From NCBI GenBank assembly GCA_009599575.1, contig VWND01000083.1:62001-126000 (forward strand): a DNA stretch of 64,000 nucleotides, given 5' to 3'. The stretch comes from Blumeriella jaapii. Taxonomy: Eukaryota > Ascomycota > Leotiomycetes > Helotiales > Drepanopezizaceae. A program made the translations under genes and the position numbers. Positions 46,240 through 59,039 of the stretch are shown piece by piece; position 1 is the stretch's first letter, and the number at the start of each line of letters is the position of its first letter. Under the pieces are notes generated by a model. That model ran no database searches, had not been told where the DNA came from, and was given only the letters and a program-made list of their open reading frames with translations.

Positions 46240-48060
46240 ATTTCGTTAGCAATTTATTCGTTAATATTTTATTCGCTTATTTAACGAAATCAAACGAATA
46301 AAAGCGTTTTCGTTTGGAAAAGCCGTCTGCCGCTGTATTAATTGTTTTTTTAATATATTTAATTTCGAAATTTATAAATCGCATTTAAGCTATTTAATTA
46401 ATAACGAATACTTTTGGCAGATTATTAGTTTTTTTATTTAATTAATCGATAAAAACTTTTACGTTTGTTTTTAAAATAAAATATACGCCGTACAATTCGC
46501 TTTTTATTTTTTTTATTATTTTAAAAGCGCTTCGATATTTTCGTTTAATAACATCGTAGCGTGCTTTTGCGAAAAATTATAGGCCGCTTTCGAATCGTAA
46601 AAAATGCCGTTTTTTATTTTTATCGATTTATTGCAATACAATTTTTTAATCGAAAATATTAACGTCGATAATTAAAATAATTTTTTTTGCGTTTGGGCTG
46701 TAATCGATCCGCATAAACGATAAAATCGATAAAAGATCGTTTTTAAAAACTTTTATAATTTTGCTTTGTTTTTTTTCTTAAACGAAATCGATTTTTTTTT
46801 TATCGTAACGTAAATAAATACAGCTTTTTAAAAAAAGTTTTTAATTTAATTGCGATAATAAATTACAACGCTAATAAAAGCTTTAGCTTTAGTAATATTT
46901 TTATATCTTTTTTATTCGCAGATTTTTTTAATTTTCTTTCGTTAAAAATAGCGGCCAGCGCTATTAATTATATAACCGACGATATTTATTTCGGATATAC
47001 AAAATTTTAATCGAGGGCCAATAATAGCTTTGGCTTTTTCGAAGCAAACTATAATTTTATCGATATTTTAAATATATTTTATTATATAACGTCGAATTTT
47101 AGAAAAAATCTTTTTATTATTATAATATAATTTAAAGCTTTTTATTCCGACGTCGTTAACGTAAAACAAAATAATATCGAAAATGTAAATTATAAGAATT
47201 TTGTATACGATTTTCACAAATTAAACGATTAAATTAATAGCTTTTATAAATATTTTCGTTATACGTAATAAACCGATTAGTATTTAAATTGCCGTTATAT
47301 TTCGAAATCGTAAATCAAATACTAAATGATCGTAGCCGAAAAACAAATCGAAAAAAAAAGCGATCGTTAATTTGCGAATTCGTTTGAAAATTAATCGACG
47401 TTAAATAGCATATTAGCGTTTCGTATCGTTATTTTATTTATTTCGACGATTGCGATAATAAATTTGTAAATGCTTTTTTTTTTTTTCGCAACGATAAACC
47501 ATTTGTTTTTATATAAGCCGTAGCAAAATTCGAAAATTTTTTGCTTAATTCGTTTTTTCAGCATTTCGATTATTTTATTCTGAAAAGCTTTAAAAATTAA
47601 AAAGGTTTTTTTTTGCCAAGTTTCGTAAAGCACGGTTTTAATATCGATATAAAGCGTAACGTTAAAACTAAATTGGCTTATTTCGGTAAAATCGAAAATT
47701 ATAGCTTTTTTTCGGTTGCGTAAAACTTCGTATAAAACTTTTTTCTTTTTTAGCAAAAATTAAACTTCGATTGCTAAATTATTAAATCGTTTTTTTGTAA
47801 ATCGGCTGTTAAATAATAAGCTGGAAAATCGGCCGATAATAAATCTTTCGAATTCGCTAATAACTAATTAAAATAGTTTTGTTATTTTATTTTTTTCAAA
47901 CCAATCGTTTATTTTTTCGAAAATATTTTCATCGGATTCGCCGAAATTTACGAATCGTATTTTATTAGTTGTGCGCTTATAAAAAATGCTAATATTAATA
48001 CAAAAAGATAAAATATATAAATCGGGTTTATTTAATACGAAAACGAAATCTTCGAAACTT
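46240..48060 (-). pseudogene. reverse transcriptase and RNase H of B3
   Basis: Colinear with 25500-27350. The open run 47391-47756 covers the RT fingers, with ISQFSFNVTLYIDIKTVLYE and RNANMLFNVD. The RNase H part is at about 46300-46760. Many stops. Confidence 0.75.
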
Positions 48061-48105
48061 TTATTTCCGAATTAATAGCTAAAAATATTAATATTAGCTA
48101 ATTTT

Positions 48106-48138
48106 ATTCGCGGTGCTATTTCGATTAATAACGTAAAT
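48106..48138. repeat. 33-bp inverted-repeat cassette, B3 site 4
   Basis: ATTCGCG left arm intact; the right arm reads ACGTAAAT. Confidence 0.75.
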
Positions 48139-48439
48139 GCTTTTTGCCGAGTATTTTCCAGGTTTTATTATAATTTAGCGTTTGTTCTAAAACCAAAGCC
48201 GGTTATTCGTTTTTCGATAAAACGTCGATTAAAAAGATTTTATCGCCGGCGACGATAATTTAATTTTAAAAAAACCGGTTCCAGTTTTAAAAAAAAACTT
48301 TTATTTAGCCGTTTTCGGTATATTTAAAATTAACGAAATTTTTTAAAATCCAAAGCATTTCAAAAATAATAAAATAAAAGTATTTTTTTATTATTAAAAA
48401 GTTTTTATAAATAATAATATTTTTAACGTCGATTTTTAT

Positions 48440-48710
48440 ATTTCGTATAATTTTATTAAATTTAATAATATTTTTATTAATAATAATATAAATTATTCGT
48501 TTATCGGTAATAATCGGAATATTATTAGCTTCGGCTGTTTTTTAATTTATACAATTAACTTCGGCTTTATTATCGAATAAAACGAAGGCGATCGTACTTT
48601 TTTTAAGTATAATTTTTATTTTTAGCGCTTTTATAACCGTATAAAAGCAGTTTCGTCATTTTGATTTTTGGGTTTTTATAGCGAAAGCCAAAAAGCTAAT
48701 TTTTTCCGAA
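48440..48710 (-). pseudogene. retropepsin region of B3
   Basis: Colinear with 27700-27990; the Asp-containing active-site loop lies near 48560-48590. Confidence 0.65.
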
Positions 48711-49149
48711 GATTTCTTTTTATCGGCTAAATTAATTGCGATATTATAAATTTTTTTCTGGTTTTTTTCCAATTTAAAATCGTTTTTTTTTCGGATAATT
48801 TCAACTTTTTCGTTTTTTTTTAATATAAAAATTTATTTATTAATAACTTTGTCGAATCTTTTTTTTATGCTAAATAAATCGCTGAATTTTAATTTAATTT
48901 TTTGTTTTATAATTTTTTTAATAGCTTCGTCGACAATTTTGAAACTAATATATTTGTCGATTTATTTTTCGCTTCGTATTAATAATAAGCGTTTAAAAGC
49001 TAGTATTTTTTAAATAATTTAAATCGGAATATCGGTGTCGATATTTTTTATATCGTCGTCAATTTTTTCTATTATAAGCGTTTTTTTAATAATTTTATCG
49101 GTTTTTTTTCGAATTTCAAAATCTTTTTTCTTTTCGATTTTAACGTTTT

Positions 49150-50842
49150 TTTTTATACCAGCTGATTTGGCGAATAAAACAAAAGCATTTTGCTTTTTTA
49201 TGATTCGCTGGTTTAATTATACAATTATAATATTTGCAAATACAATACTTGTATTAGTAATATATATATTTGTTTTTTATTTATATATTTAAATTTTATT
49301 CACGTTTAAAATAAGAGTTTTTTTTTTAATTAGCACGTTTTTTGGAATATTTTCTTTTTTACCAGTAAAAATCGTTTTTGCATTTTTTTTATTTTTTAAA
49401 TAATCGTTTTATTTCGTATTTTTTATTTTCAAGCGAATAGTATTTAATTAGCTTTGATTTTCAGTTTTGTTAAAAAAGCTTATTTTTGCTTCCGTCGGTC
49501 CGAAGCAAATCGTTTCGTATTTGTTAATATAACAAATATTATTATTTATATAAAAATTAAATGCTTTGTATTTTAAGCGAATATAAGGTTTTTCGCAGTA
49601 AATTTTTCTGTTATTACAAAATTTACATTTAGGGCCACGGGATTTGTTTTAATAATTACTTTTACTATTTTAATAGCCGCGATTTTAGTTTTCGCGTTGG
49701 TTTTTTTTTTTTTTTATAATCGTTATTATAATTAATATTTCGCTGATTTTGATCGCTAATACGAAAAAATTGCCATTGGGCAGCTATTACTTTTACGGTG
49801 GCTTAGCGAAACTGATCGCTTCGCGCATTTTAAAAAAAGTAATTGTTATAAAAGCTATTTTAATCGTTTTTATTATTCGAATTAACGTAAAAAAGTTTTT
49901 TCTGCTATTGCATAAAACTTTCGATTTTGTTTTAAAATCCTTGAATTTTAATATCGGTAAATTTTAATACGAAAGTTTCGATATTTTTATTAAGCTTTTC
50001 CAAGCCAATAAATTCTGCAAAACGATTAAATAATATAATAACTGATTGCTTTTTGGCGATTTCGGTAATTTTTAATAATTAAATATATTTCTGCATTAAA
50101 ACTTCCACGTCTTTTTTATAAATAAAAAAGGAAGATTTCTTTTGGTTTATGATTTTAATAATACGTTCGCTTTGGTTTTATTTAAAAACGAATTTTATAA
50201 ATTTGAAATACTAATCGAAGATTTTAAAGTTTTGTTTATTAATTTTAAAATATTTAATAGTTTTGTTGCGAATGCTGGTTGGAAGGCCAAGTAAAAACAA
50301 TCGTTTTTGCTTAATTTCGCTTAAAACCTTTTTATTAACGAAAACGTCAAATACTTTCGTATAAATACGATAATAAGCTTTGAATTTTTTGGCTTAGCGG
50401 GTTATTATAATAAACTGTTTGAAAAAAGCGATAGTATCGCGAATTTGTTAGCGATCGTGGTTTCGGAATTTCGATTTTAAAATTTTAATTAACTTACGCC
50501 AGTTTCGAGCTTTAATAGCCTTCCATTTATTTATCGATTTAATAATATTTTTAATAATTAAATTATAATAACGAAAAAGTTTGTCGAACATTTCAGTTTT
50601 AAAAATTCCGAAATCTTTACAGGTTTTTTTATATTTTTCGATAAAATCGGTAACGTTGGCGCTATTAAATAAAAATACATTAAAAGAACTAAAAAAAGGC
50701 ATGCGGCTTCGCATAAAAAAACGAAAAGCGTCGTTGTTTATAATATTAACGAAAATATTGGTAAAATTTAAATTAAATAAATAAATGTTTTTTAAAGTTG
50801 CAAATTAAAAGTTTTTAATATGAAAAAAATCGTTTTTAATAA
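49150..50842 (-). pseudogene. gag core of B3
   Basis: The start-like word at 50714 is followed by LFNSANVTDFIEKYKKTCKD; the frame is open to 50448 (88 codons), the longest intact gag core in the window. The Cys-rich part is near 49560-49640. Confidence 0.78.
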
Positions 50843-51485
50843 AGGAGCTATTAAAAAAGTCTTTGTATTTTCTAAAAAAATTAAATAAAATAAAATTGCG
50901 TTTAGATATTTAAATAATATATTAAAAAACTTGTTTTTTAATAAATTAACTAAATTAATATAATATTGCTGTATAATCTACGGTTTCGATATTCCGTAGC
51001 TTAGACCAATATACGTATAACCATTTTTTTATTATTTTTAATAAAAAGCCGCAAATTGTAATTGCTATAATTATAAAGCGTAAAATCAAAAGATTAAGTT
51101 TTCGCTAAGCGTTTAATTAAAAGAAATCTAATTCAGAAAAGCCGAGCGCAGCGGTCGAAACGTACGAATTAATATTCGATTTGTTATTTTTAAATAAAAA
51201 AACGATTTTCGAATTTTAAATTTCGTACGGTTTAAAATTGCCTGACCGTAATTTCAAACGTTTTTAAAATGTGTTACATTTTTTTAATTTAATAATTATA
51301 CGCAAAATAAAAAAAGCTATTAAAAATCCTTTATATAATGCAGCTGCGAATAATACCATATGAAAAGTTTTTTAAGCCGTAATAGCGAAATATCGAAATC
51401 GATTTTAATTATAAATTTAAAAAATGTATCGGCGAATATATAAAAACGAAACACCGAAATTTAAATCCTTGCGTAAATTACTAAA
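50843..51485 (-). pseudogene. Leader and gag N-terminal extension of B3
   Basis: Matches 30122-30770. The extension peptide is traceable near 51090-51250 but broken. Confidence 0.6.
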
Positions 51486-51752
51486 TATAAAAATAGATAA
51501 AAAAACCAAACTAATACGGCTATATATCGATAAGTAAAATAATCTAAGAAATCTCTAAAAAAAACTGAAAAAAAAAAAAGAAAAATAAATGAAAATATAA
51601 ATTAAACTGCGTGCTTATGGTATTATTTAAAAAAATGCTTTGCTTTTATACCTGTTAAAGGTAGTTAATAGCAGGGGGTTTCGGAGGGGTCCATGCCTCG
51701 ACCATAGCTAAAACTACCAACTCCCATTAATACAAGGTATCACCGTTTTACA
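51486..51752 (-). repeat. 5' LTR of B3 (267 bp)
   Basis: Starts TATAAAAATAGATAA and ends CCGTTTTACA. The last 120 bp are lightly mutated. Confidence 0.93.
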
Positions 51753-51996
51753 TCACGTTCAAAAGCTGGAATTTATTATTTACGAAGAAAAATCGTAGAA
51801 AGCATCCGTCGCGGCGACGCTTAATAATATTATCGACGAAAAAGCTATCAGAACGTTCGTAAGTCTGAACGACACTTCGACTGACATTTTATCGAGCCAC
51901 TTTTCAAAAAAGCAAAATAAACAAAATAATTCAAACAATAAGCGAAACGCTATTTCTCCGCAGAAGCCAACAGCAAAAAAGCCAAAAACGGATTAA
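51753..51996 (+). pseudogene. C-terminal end of extra ORF, B5
   Basis: Lightly mutated copy of the extra-ORF C-terminus. The frame from 51756 reads through LNDTSTDILSSHFSKKQNKQ to KKPKTD and TAA at 51994-51996, with only one or two internal stops. It gives the best view of the native tail, rich in Lys, Asn and Gln. It confirms that the ends of the B1 and B2 frames are real. Confidence 0.7.
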
Positions 51997-52143
51997 AAAA
52001 ATCGAAAAAATATAAAGCTAAAAAGTTCGGTTTTTAATTAATTGGTTTTTAAACCATATAAAATAAACTAAATTGCATTTATTAAAATTATACTTTTTTT
52101 TAATCGTAATTAAAAACGATTACGTATATTATTTAAAACAAAA

Positions 52144-52410
52144 TATAAAACGGTAATATTTTGTATTAATAGAAATTAATAATTTTAGCTATAATCGAAG
52201 CATAAATCTTTTCGAAACCCTTTGTCACTGACTATTTTCAACAGATATAAAAGCAAAGCACCCTTTTAAATAATATCATAAGCACGCAATCTAATTCATA
52301 CTTTTATTTATTTTTCTTTTCCTTTCTTCAGTCTCTTTTAGGGATTTCCTAGACTATTTTACCCACCGACATATGGCCGTATCAGTCTGGTTTTCCTACC
52401 TACTTTTACA
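52144..52410 (+). repeat. 3' LTR of B5 (267 bp)
   Basis: Starts TATAAAACGG and ends ACTTTTACA; reverse complement of the other B LTRs. Followed by ATAA, a likely target duplication in D. Confidence 0.92.
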
Positions 52411-53000
52411 ATAACCAAAGATTCGAACAGATCATATCTCGTATTAAATACAGTAAGCCATTCATAGCCTTTTTTTATTCGAATTTTATTGAAAGCAGCG
52501 AAAACGTCGAGTTTAATATAAAATTTGACTTTGCTTAGTCGTAAAAGCGTTTTTTAAACCAATAGTAAAAAGTATCGGTTTTTAATTATAATAGCGTTAA
52601 AAGCTTTGTAATCGACGCAAAATCGTAGTTTTTCTTTTGGTTTTTTCGCGAATAGGATTGAAAAGACTGCGGAGAAAAAGCTCGCTCGGATTCAGCCTTT
52701 TTCGAAGTTTTTTTTTTTTTAAAAATTTGCGTAAAATTTAAAGTTCGTCGATTAATATATTATATAAAAAGCCGTATGAAAATACTGCTTCAAATCGAAG
52801 TTTTATCGTATAATTAACGTTTTTTTTATAAAATGCAAGTTTATCAGCTTCGATAGAATCAAAAGCGGCTAAATGATAATAGTAATAAAAAAAGAGTTTT
52901 ATTCGAAAATCGATTGGCGGTTTGATTTGGAAAGCTAAACGAATATTTTTTAGTAAAGCTTTAGCGAAGTAAAGTTCGGCTAAAAGTTATTATCGTGCAA
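52411..53000 (-). pseudogene. reverse transcriptase (N-terminal half) of D
   Basis: ILFAKKPKEKLRFCVDYKAF (about 52600-52660) and FYIKLDVFAAFNKIRIKKGY (near 52480-52540), the latter with the motif-A catalytic Asp intact. The sequence stops at 52411, where B5 entered, so the second Asp pair is missing from the window. The motif order and wording fit Ty3/Gypsy RTs of the Tf1-like fungal group. Only few stops in this part. Confidence 0.85.
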
Positions 53001-53289
53001 TTTAAAAAAAGCTTATTTTTTTGCAATTAATCGATTTTAAATAATATAATAAAAGGAGATTCGTCGGTTGGAGCGCTTAGTTTATGTAATTATTAATTAA
53101 TTTCGTACAAAAAGGCTGAAAATACCTCGACTTTTGGTTAAAAGGCCAAAATAATAAACACAGCTGCTTTTGTACGACGAAGTGTAGCTGATAGAACGAC
53201 AGTTTTGTAAAAATAGCGTTTTTGGACTAGGCCTGAAACGGCTAATTAATAAATGCGTTAAAATAAGCAATTCGTACGGCAAAAGTCTG

Positions 53290-53650
53290 AATTAAAACAA
53301 AAGGTGTTCGTGGTTCAGTTAATATAAGAGTTGTATGTCCGAAGCCAGGACTTTTCTAAAATAAAATCGTATTTTTCTAATATTATAATAAAAGCTGTAA
53401 TTAGTTCGGTATGGCCGGCGGTATTAATTTAAAAAAAGATTTGATAAGTAACGTCGCCGTAGATAGAAAAGCGTCCGTCAACTACGATAAGTTTACGTGG
53501 GTTGATAAGTAAAACAAAAGTTAATTCGTAGTATTATACGAAAAAATAATTAATAAAATTATCGGTAGCTCCGGAATCGTTTAAAAAATAAGTTTTAATA
53601 TATATACCATTAATAATTATAATATAAGGCAATATTAAATATGATTCCGG
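53290..53650 (-). pseudogene. retropepsin of D
   Basis: LNDSGATDNFINYFFV with an intact D-S-G-A-T active site at about 53563-53580, followed by INPRKLIVVDGRFSIYGDVT and DFILEKSWLRTYNSYIN, the C-terminal part of the fold. Two or three Gln/Trp stops. The best-preserved protease in the window. Confidence 0.85.
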
Positions 53651-53739
53651 AACGCCGTCTAAAGCAAATAATTCCAATTTATTTTTCAAAGGTTTCTGAT
53701 AATAATAATTATTAAAAACAGTCAGTTTTCCGACTTTTT

Positions 53740-54640
53740 TGCTTCGGCTTTAGCTTTTTTGACCCAAAAGGAATCGGAGCAATCAGCAGCGCGGTGTTTA
53801 TCGCTAACATATTATAAGCAAAAATTATTAGCAAAAAGGTAGGTTCGGCGCGCTAATTTCTCGGCATTATCTATTAAGCGTTTGTTTTTGGCTATATCGG
53901 CTGCGGTTTATATAATTGCTTTGGTTTGAATAGCGCTAAAGTTTATAAAATCGTTTTAAATAATAGTCGTAATAGCAGTTTTGAATATAAAAGCAAAAGA
54001 AATGATTTCCGTATTGCGGCCTTCGGTTTTGTAATAATTAAAATTTAATTATCGAAGAACGGTATCGGTTTCGCGTATTTAAACGCAAAAACCAATAAAA
54101 TCGGTTTTCAAATCGAAAAGATTGGTATAAAATAAGCGGATAATTATATTAAAATAAAAAGCTTCGCGCAAAATAGCGATAGCGGCTTCGTTATTAAATT
54201 TAATATAACTTTTAATTTCCAGCCAAATAAAAAAAAAATAAACAAAAGTTAATTGCTTTGCTTAAAAAATAAAATTCTTTTAATTACATCTGCTTATTAA
54301 TTAAAAATACCGAACGATTATTGGAAAACTTAAATCATTTTTGCAATAGTCAAATAAAAAAAAATGCCGTCCGTACGTAAACTTTTTTGTAAAGCGCTTT
54401 TGGCTGTATCGAAAAAGCGGGAAAAAAAGTAATTTATGCGATTTTATTCGGTCGCATATCAATTCTGATTAAAACGAAGCTTTAGAATTATATTTTAAAA
54501 AAAAGTGGTAAAATGCTTCGTAACGTTGCCGATGCCATCCGAATTTGTAAACTTATCGGGGTCGGAAAAAGCAGGTGTTTTTTTTTTTGCGTTTAAAATG
54601 TTCGATGTATTTTGATTGATAAAAGCTTGTTTTCGGAAGT
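53740..54640 (-). pseudogene. gag of D
   Basis: Capsid-like frame from FSDPDKFTNSDGIGNVTKHF (about 54530-54470) through AAIAILREAFYFNIIIRLFY to a zinc knuckle near 53790-53835 that reads C-L-stop-Y-V-S-D-K-H-R-A-A-D-C. This is CX2CX4HX4C with the second Cys turned to Tyr. The last part is Lys-rich. RIP stops at Gln and Trp. Confidence 0.75.
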
Positions 54641-54670
54641 TGGCAAAATCGGCTTCGCGGTCTTAAATCA

Positions 54671-54939
54671 TGTAAAAGTAGGTAGGAAAACCAGACTGAT
54701 ACGGCCATATGTCGGTGGGTAAGATAGTTTAGGGAATTTCTAGAAAAAACTAAAAAAAAAAAAAAAAAAAAAAAAATAAAAGTATAAATTAAACTGCGTG
54801 CTTATAATATTATTTAAAAAAATGCTTTGCTTTTATATCTGTTAAAGGTAGTTAATAGCAAAAGGTTTCGGAAGGGTCTATGCCTCGACCATAACTAAAA
54901 TTACTAATTTCTATTAATACAAAATATTACCGTTTTATA
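54671..54939 (-). repeat. 3' LTR of B6 (269 bp)
   Basis: Starts with an unmutated TGTAAAAGTAGG and ends CCGTTTTATA. An expanded A run (54753-54776) explains the extra 2 bp. Confidence 0.92.
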
Positions 54940-55085
54940 TCCTGTTTTAAATAATATACGTAATCGTTTTTAATTACGACCAAAAAAAAATATAATTTTA
55001 ATAAATGCAATTTAGTTTATTTTATATGATTTAAAAACCAATTAATTAAAAACCGAACTTTTTAATTTTATATTCCTTTGGTTTC

Positions 55086-56005
55086 TTAATCTGTTTTTAG
55101 CTTTTTTGCTATTGGCTTTTGCGAAAAAGTAACGTTTCGCTTATCGTTTAAATCATTTTGTTTATTTTGCTTTTTTAAAAAATAGCTCGATAAAATATCA
55201 ATCGAAATATCGTTTAAATTTACGAACGTTTTAATAGTTTTTTCGTTGATAATATTATTAAGCGTCGCCGCGACGGATGCTTTCTACGATTTTTTTTCGT
55301 AAATAATAAATTTCAGTTTCTAAACGTAGTTCTACGTTTTGCAAAAAGCATTAAAAAATCTTATATTGAAATCGTAAAAGTAATCGATTAATTCGTCGTG
55401 ATTAAAACCGATTAACGCTTTTGCTTTACGTAAAACTAATAGGTCGGACTACGGTTGTTTACCGACGAATGCTTTTAAGGCTCCGAGATCTGTAAAAAAA
55501 ATTATTCCACGGAATAGTTCGGAAGTAATCGTTTGCAATCGAAACTATCGAAAATGCTATGATTGCTTTCGCCGCAGTATAAACAGTATTAAATTGCTTA
55601 TCGGATTGTCGTTTTCGAAATAGTTTTTATATTTTTACGCCGTGTAATTGTTCGAATAAATTAGTATTACGCCGTCGGTTTTTTAGGTTTTAAATTTAAC
55701 GAAAGTTTTTTGCTTAATCGAAAAGCTGACAAAAGTTATTTTATTTTTTATTTCGTAGTTTTCGGTTTTGTAATCCGATAAAATAACCGAAGCTATTATT
55801 TTAAACGCGCTAAAATATAAAAAAGCCGGGCCTTTTTAAATAGTTTTAATTAGCTTGGCGTCGTAATATAATTGTAAATAGGCTTCGATTATTTCCGAGT
55901 TATATACGAATATAAATAAAACATAATAATCGAAAATAGCGTCGGTAAAATTTTCGATTTTTTTTTTTTTTTAAAAATCGGCGATATCGAATTTTATAAT
56001 TATAA
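55086..56005 (-). pseudogene. C-terminal part of extra ORF, B6
   Basis: Ends with Lys-Thr-Asp and TAA at 55086-55088, the same terminus as in B1, B2 and B5. Heavily mutated. It continues to the B4 insertion point. Confidence 0.6.
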
Positions 56006-56272
56006 TATAAAACGGTGATACCTTGTATTAATAGGAGCTGGTAGTTTTAGCTATAATCGAGGCATAGACCCCTCCGAGACCCCCTGCCACTAACTACCTT
56101 CAACAGGTATAAAAGCAAAACACTCCCTTAAATAATACCATAGGCACGCAGTCTAATTCATATCTTTATTTATTTTTCTTTTCTTTTCTTCAGTCTTTTC
56201 TAGAAATTCCCTAAACTATTTTACCCACCGATATATAGCCGTATTAGTTTGGTTTTTCTATTTATTTTTACA
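56006..56272 (+). repeat. 5' LTR of B4 (267 bp)
   Basis: Starts TATAAAACGGTG and ends TTTTTACA. The TATA box TATAAAAG is at 56108-56115. The stretch 56030-56160 is among the least mutated B LTR sequence. Confidence 0.93.
56108..56115 (+). promoter_or_regulatory. TATA box in B4 5' LTR
   Basis: AGGTATAAAAGC on the coding strand. Inferred promoter of gag-pol transcription. Confidence 0.55.
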
Positions 56273-56403
56273 TTTGATAATTTACGCAAAAATTAAACTT
56301 CGGTATTTCGTTTTTATATATTCGCCGATGCATTTCTTAAATTTACAATTAAAATCGATTTCGATATTTCGCCATTACGGCTTAAAAAACCTTTTATATA
56401 ATA

Positions 56404-58560
56404 TTGTTCGCAGCTGCATTATATAAAAAACTTTTAATAGCTTTTTTTATTTTGCGCATAATTATTAAATTACAAAAATGCAACACATTTCAAAAACGTC
56501 TGAAATTACGGTTAGGCAATCTTGAACCGTGCGAAATTCAAAATTCGAAAATCGCTTTTTTGTTTAAAAATAATAAATCGAATATTAATTCGTACGCTTC
56601 GACCGCTGCGCTCGGCCTTTTTAAATTAGATTTTTTTTGGTCAAACGCCTAGCGAAAACTTAATCTTTTGATTTTACGCTTTATAATTATAATAATTACA
56701 ATTTGCGGCTTTTTATTAAAAATAATAAAAAGATGGCTGTACGTATATTAGCCTGAGCTACGGAATATCGAAACCGTAGATTATATAATAATATTATATC
56801 AATTTAATTAATTTATTAAAAAACAAATTTTTTAATATATTATTTAAATATTTAAACGTAATTTTATTTTATTTAATTTTTTCAGAAAATACAAAAACTT
56901 TTTTAATAGCTTTCTTATTGAAAACGATTTTTTTTATACTGAAAACTTTTAATCTGCAACTTCAGAAAACACTTATTCGTTTAATTTAAACCTTACCAAT
57001 ATTTTTATTAATATTATAAACAACGACGCTTTTCGTTTTTTTATGCGAGGCCGCATGCCCTTTCCTGGCTCCCCTGGTGCATTTTTATTTAATAGCGCCA
57101 ACGTTACCGATTTTATCGAAAAATATAAAAAAACTTATAAAAATTTCGAAATTTTTAAAACTAAAATATTCGATAAACGTTTTCGCTATTATAATTTAAT
57201 TACTAAAAATATTATTAAATCGATAAATAAATAAAAAGCTATTAAGGCTCGAAACTGGCGTAAGCTAATTAAAGCTTTGAAATCGAAATTCCGAAACCAC
57301 GATCGCTAATAAATCCGCGATACTATCGCTTTTTTTAAATAGTTTATTATAACAATTCGTTAAGCTAAAAAACTCAAAGCTTATTATCGTATTTATACGA
57401 GAATTTTTAACGTTTTCGTAAACAAAAAAATCTTAAGCGAAATCGAACAAAAAGAATTGTTTTTATTTGGCTTTCCAATCAGCGTTCGTAACAAAACTAT
57501 TAAGCATTTTAAAATTAATAAATAAAATTTTAAAACCTTCGATTAATATTTCAAATTTGTAAAATTCGTTTTTAAATAAAACCAAAACGAACGTATTATC
57601 GAAGCTATAAACTAAGAAAAATTTTTCTTTTTTATTTATAAGAAAAACGTAAAAGCTTTAATGCAAAAATATGCCCAGCTATTAAAAGTTACCGAAATCG
57701 CTAAAAGGCAATCAGTTATTATATTATTTAATCGTTTTGCAAAACTTATAAACTTGGAAAAGCTTAACAAAAATATCGAAACTTTCGTATTAAAGTTTAC
57801 CGATATTAAAATTTAAAAATTTCAAAGCAAAATCGAAGGTTTTATACAATAGCAGAAAAACTTTTTTACGTTAATTCGAATAATAAAAACGATCAAAATA
57901 GCTTTTATAACAATTACTTTTTTTAAAATACGCGAAGCGATCAGCTTCGCTAAGCTATCGTAAAAATAATAGCTGCCTAATAGCAATCTTTCCGTATTAG
58001 CGATCAGAATCAGCGAAACATTAATTACAATAACGATTATTAAAAGAAAAAAAATCAACGCGGGAATCAAAATCGCGGCTATTAAAATGGTAAAAGTAAT
58101 TATTAAAACAAACTCCGTAGCTTTAAATATAAATTTTGTAATAACAAAGAAATTTACTGCGAAAAACCTTATATTCGCTTTGAATATAAAACATTTAATT
58201 TTTGTATAAACAATAAAATCTATTATATTAATAAATACGAAGCGATTTGTTTCGAACCGACGAAAGCAGAAATAAGCTTTTTTAACAAAGCTAAAAATCA
58301 GAGCTGGTTAAATATTATTCGTTTAAAAGTAAAAGATACGAAATAAAACGATTATTTAAAAAACAGAAAAAATGCAAAAACGATTTTTATTAATAAAAAA
58401 GAAAATATCCCAAAAAGCGTATTAATTAAAAAAAAAACCTTTATTTTAAGTATAAATAAAATTCAAATATATAAATAAAAAACAAATATATATATTACTA
58501 ATGCAAATATCGCATTTACAAATATTATAGCTGCATAATGAAACTAGCGAATTACAAAAA
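56404..58560 (+). pseudogene. gag of B4 with N-terminal extension
   Basis: From 56404 the same reading phase runs through the extension (SYASTAALGLFKLDFFWSNA), on past 56652 with only TAA/TAG interruptions, and into the gag core at 57043 (RMPFPGSPGAFLFNSANVTD). The capsid region continues to about 58000 and a Cys-rich nucleocapsid segment lies near 58120-58260. It shows that the segment upstream of the core can be coding. No later end is clear; the frame approaches the protease, as for a single Gag-Pol protein. Confidence 0.75.
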
Positions 58561-59039
58561 AGCAAAATGCTTTTGTTTTATTCGCCAAACCGACTAATAT
58601 AAAAAAAAACGTTAAAATCGAAAAAAAAGATTTTGAAATTCGAAAAAAAACCGATAAAATTATTAAAAAAACGCTTATAATAAAAAAAATTAACGACGAT
58701 ATAAAAAATATTAATACCGATATTCCGGTTTAAATCATTTAGAAAATACCAGCTTCTAAGCGCCCATTATTAATACGAAGCGAGAAATAAATCGATAAAT
58801 ATATCAGCTCCGAAGCCGTCGACGAAACTATTAAAAAAATTATAAAACAAAAAATTAAATTAAAATTCAACGATTTATTTAATATAAAAAAAAGATTCGA
58901 TAAAGTTATTAACAAACAAATCCTTATATTAAAAAAAAACGAGAAAGTTAAAATTATCCGAAAAAAAAACGATTTTAAATTAAAAAAAAATTAAAAAAAA
59001 ATTTACAATATCGTAATTAATTTAGCCGATAAAAAGGAA

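Larger units (their letters stand above)
46178..51752 (-). mobile_element. Element B3: family-B element, 5' half in window, host of A2
   Basis: Colinear with B2 from within cassette site 3 (about 25463) to its 5' LTR. The missing integrase and extra ORF side lies beyond A2, outside the window. Followed at 51753 by inverted family-B sequence (B5), into which B3 inserted; TCAC at 51753-51756 may be half of the target duplication. Confidence 0.88.
51753..52410 (+). mobile_element. Element B5: 3' end of an inverted family-B element
   Basis: Reverse orientation relative to B1-B3. It holds the end of the extra ORF, 147 bp of 3' untranslated sequence and the 3' LTR. It continues left of B3 outside the window. 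After its LTR the sequence becomes family D. Confidence 0.88.
52411..54670 (-). mobile_element. Element D: Ty3/Gypsy fragment (gag, protease, RT), oldest layer
   Basis: Distinct from A, B and C in sequence and in its motifs. It reads leftwards and is bounded by two B LTRs that face away from it, B5 on the left and B6 on the right. No D LTR is visible. Gag, zinc knuckle, protease and the first part of RT are present in the usual order. Confidence 0.85.
54671..56005 (-). mobile_element. Element B6: 3' end of a family-B element, host of B4
   Basis: 3' LTR plus about 1,070 bp of adjacent internal sequence, colinear with B2 20040-21100. It ends where the B4 LTR begins at 56006; the rest lies beyond the window. 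ATCA before 54671 may be half of its target duplication in D. Confidence 0.88.
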
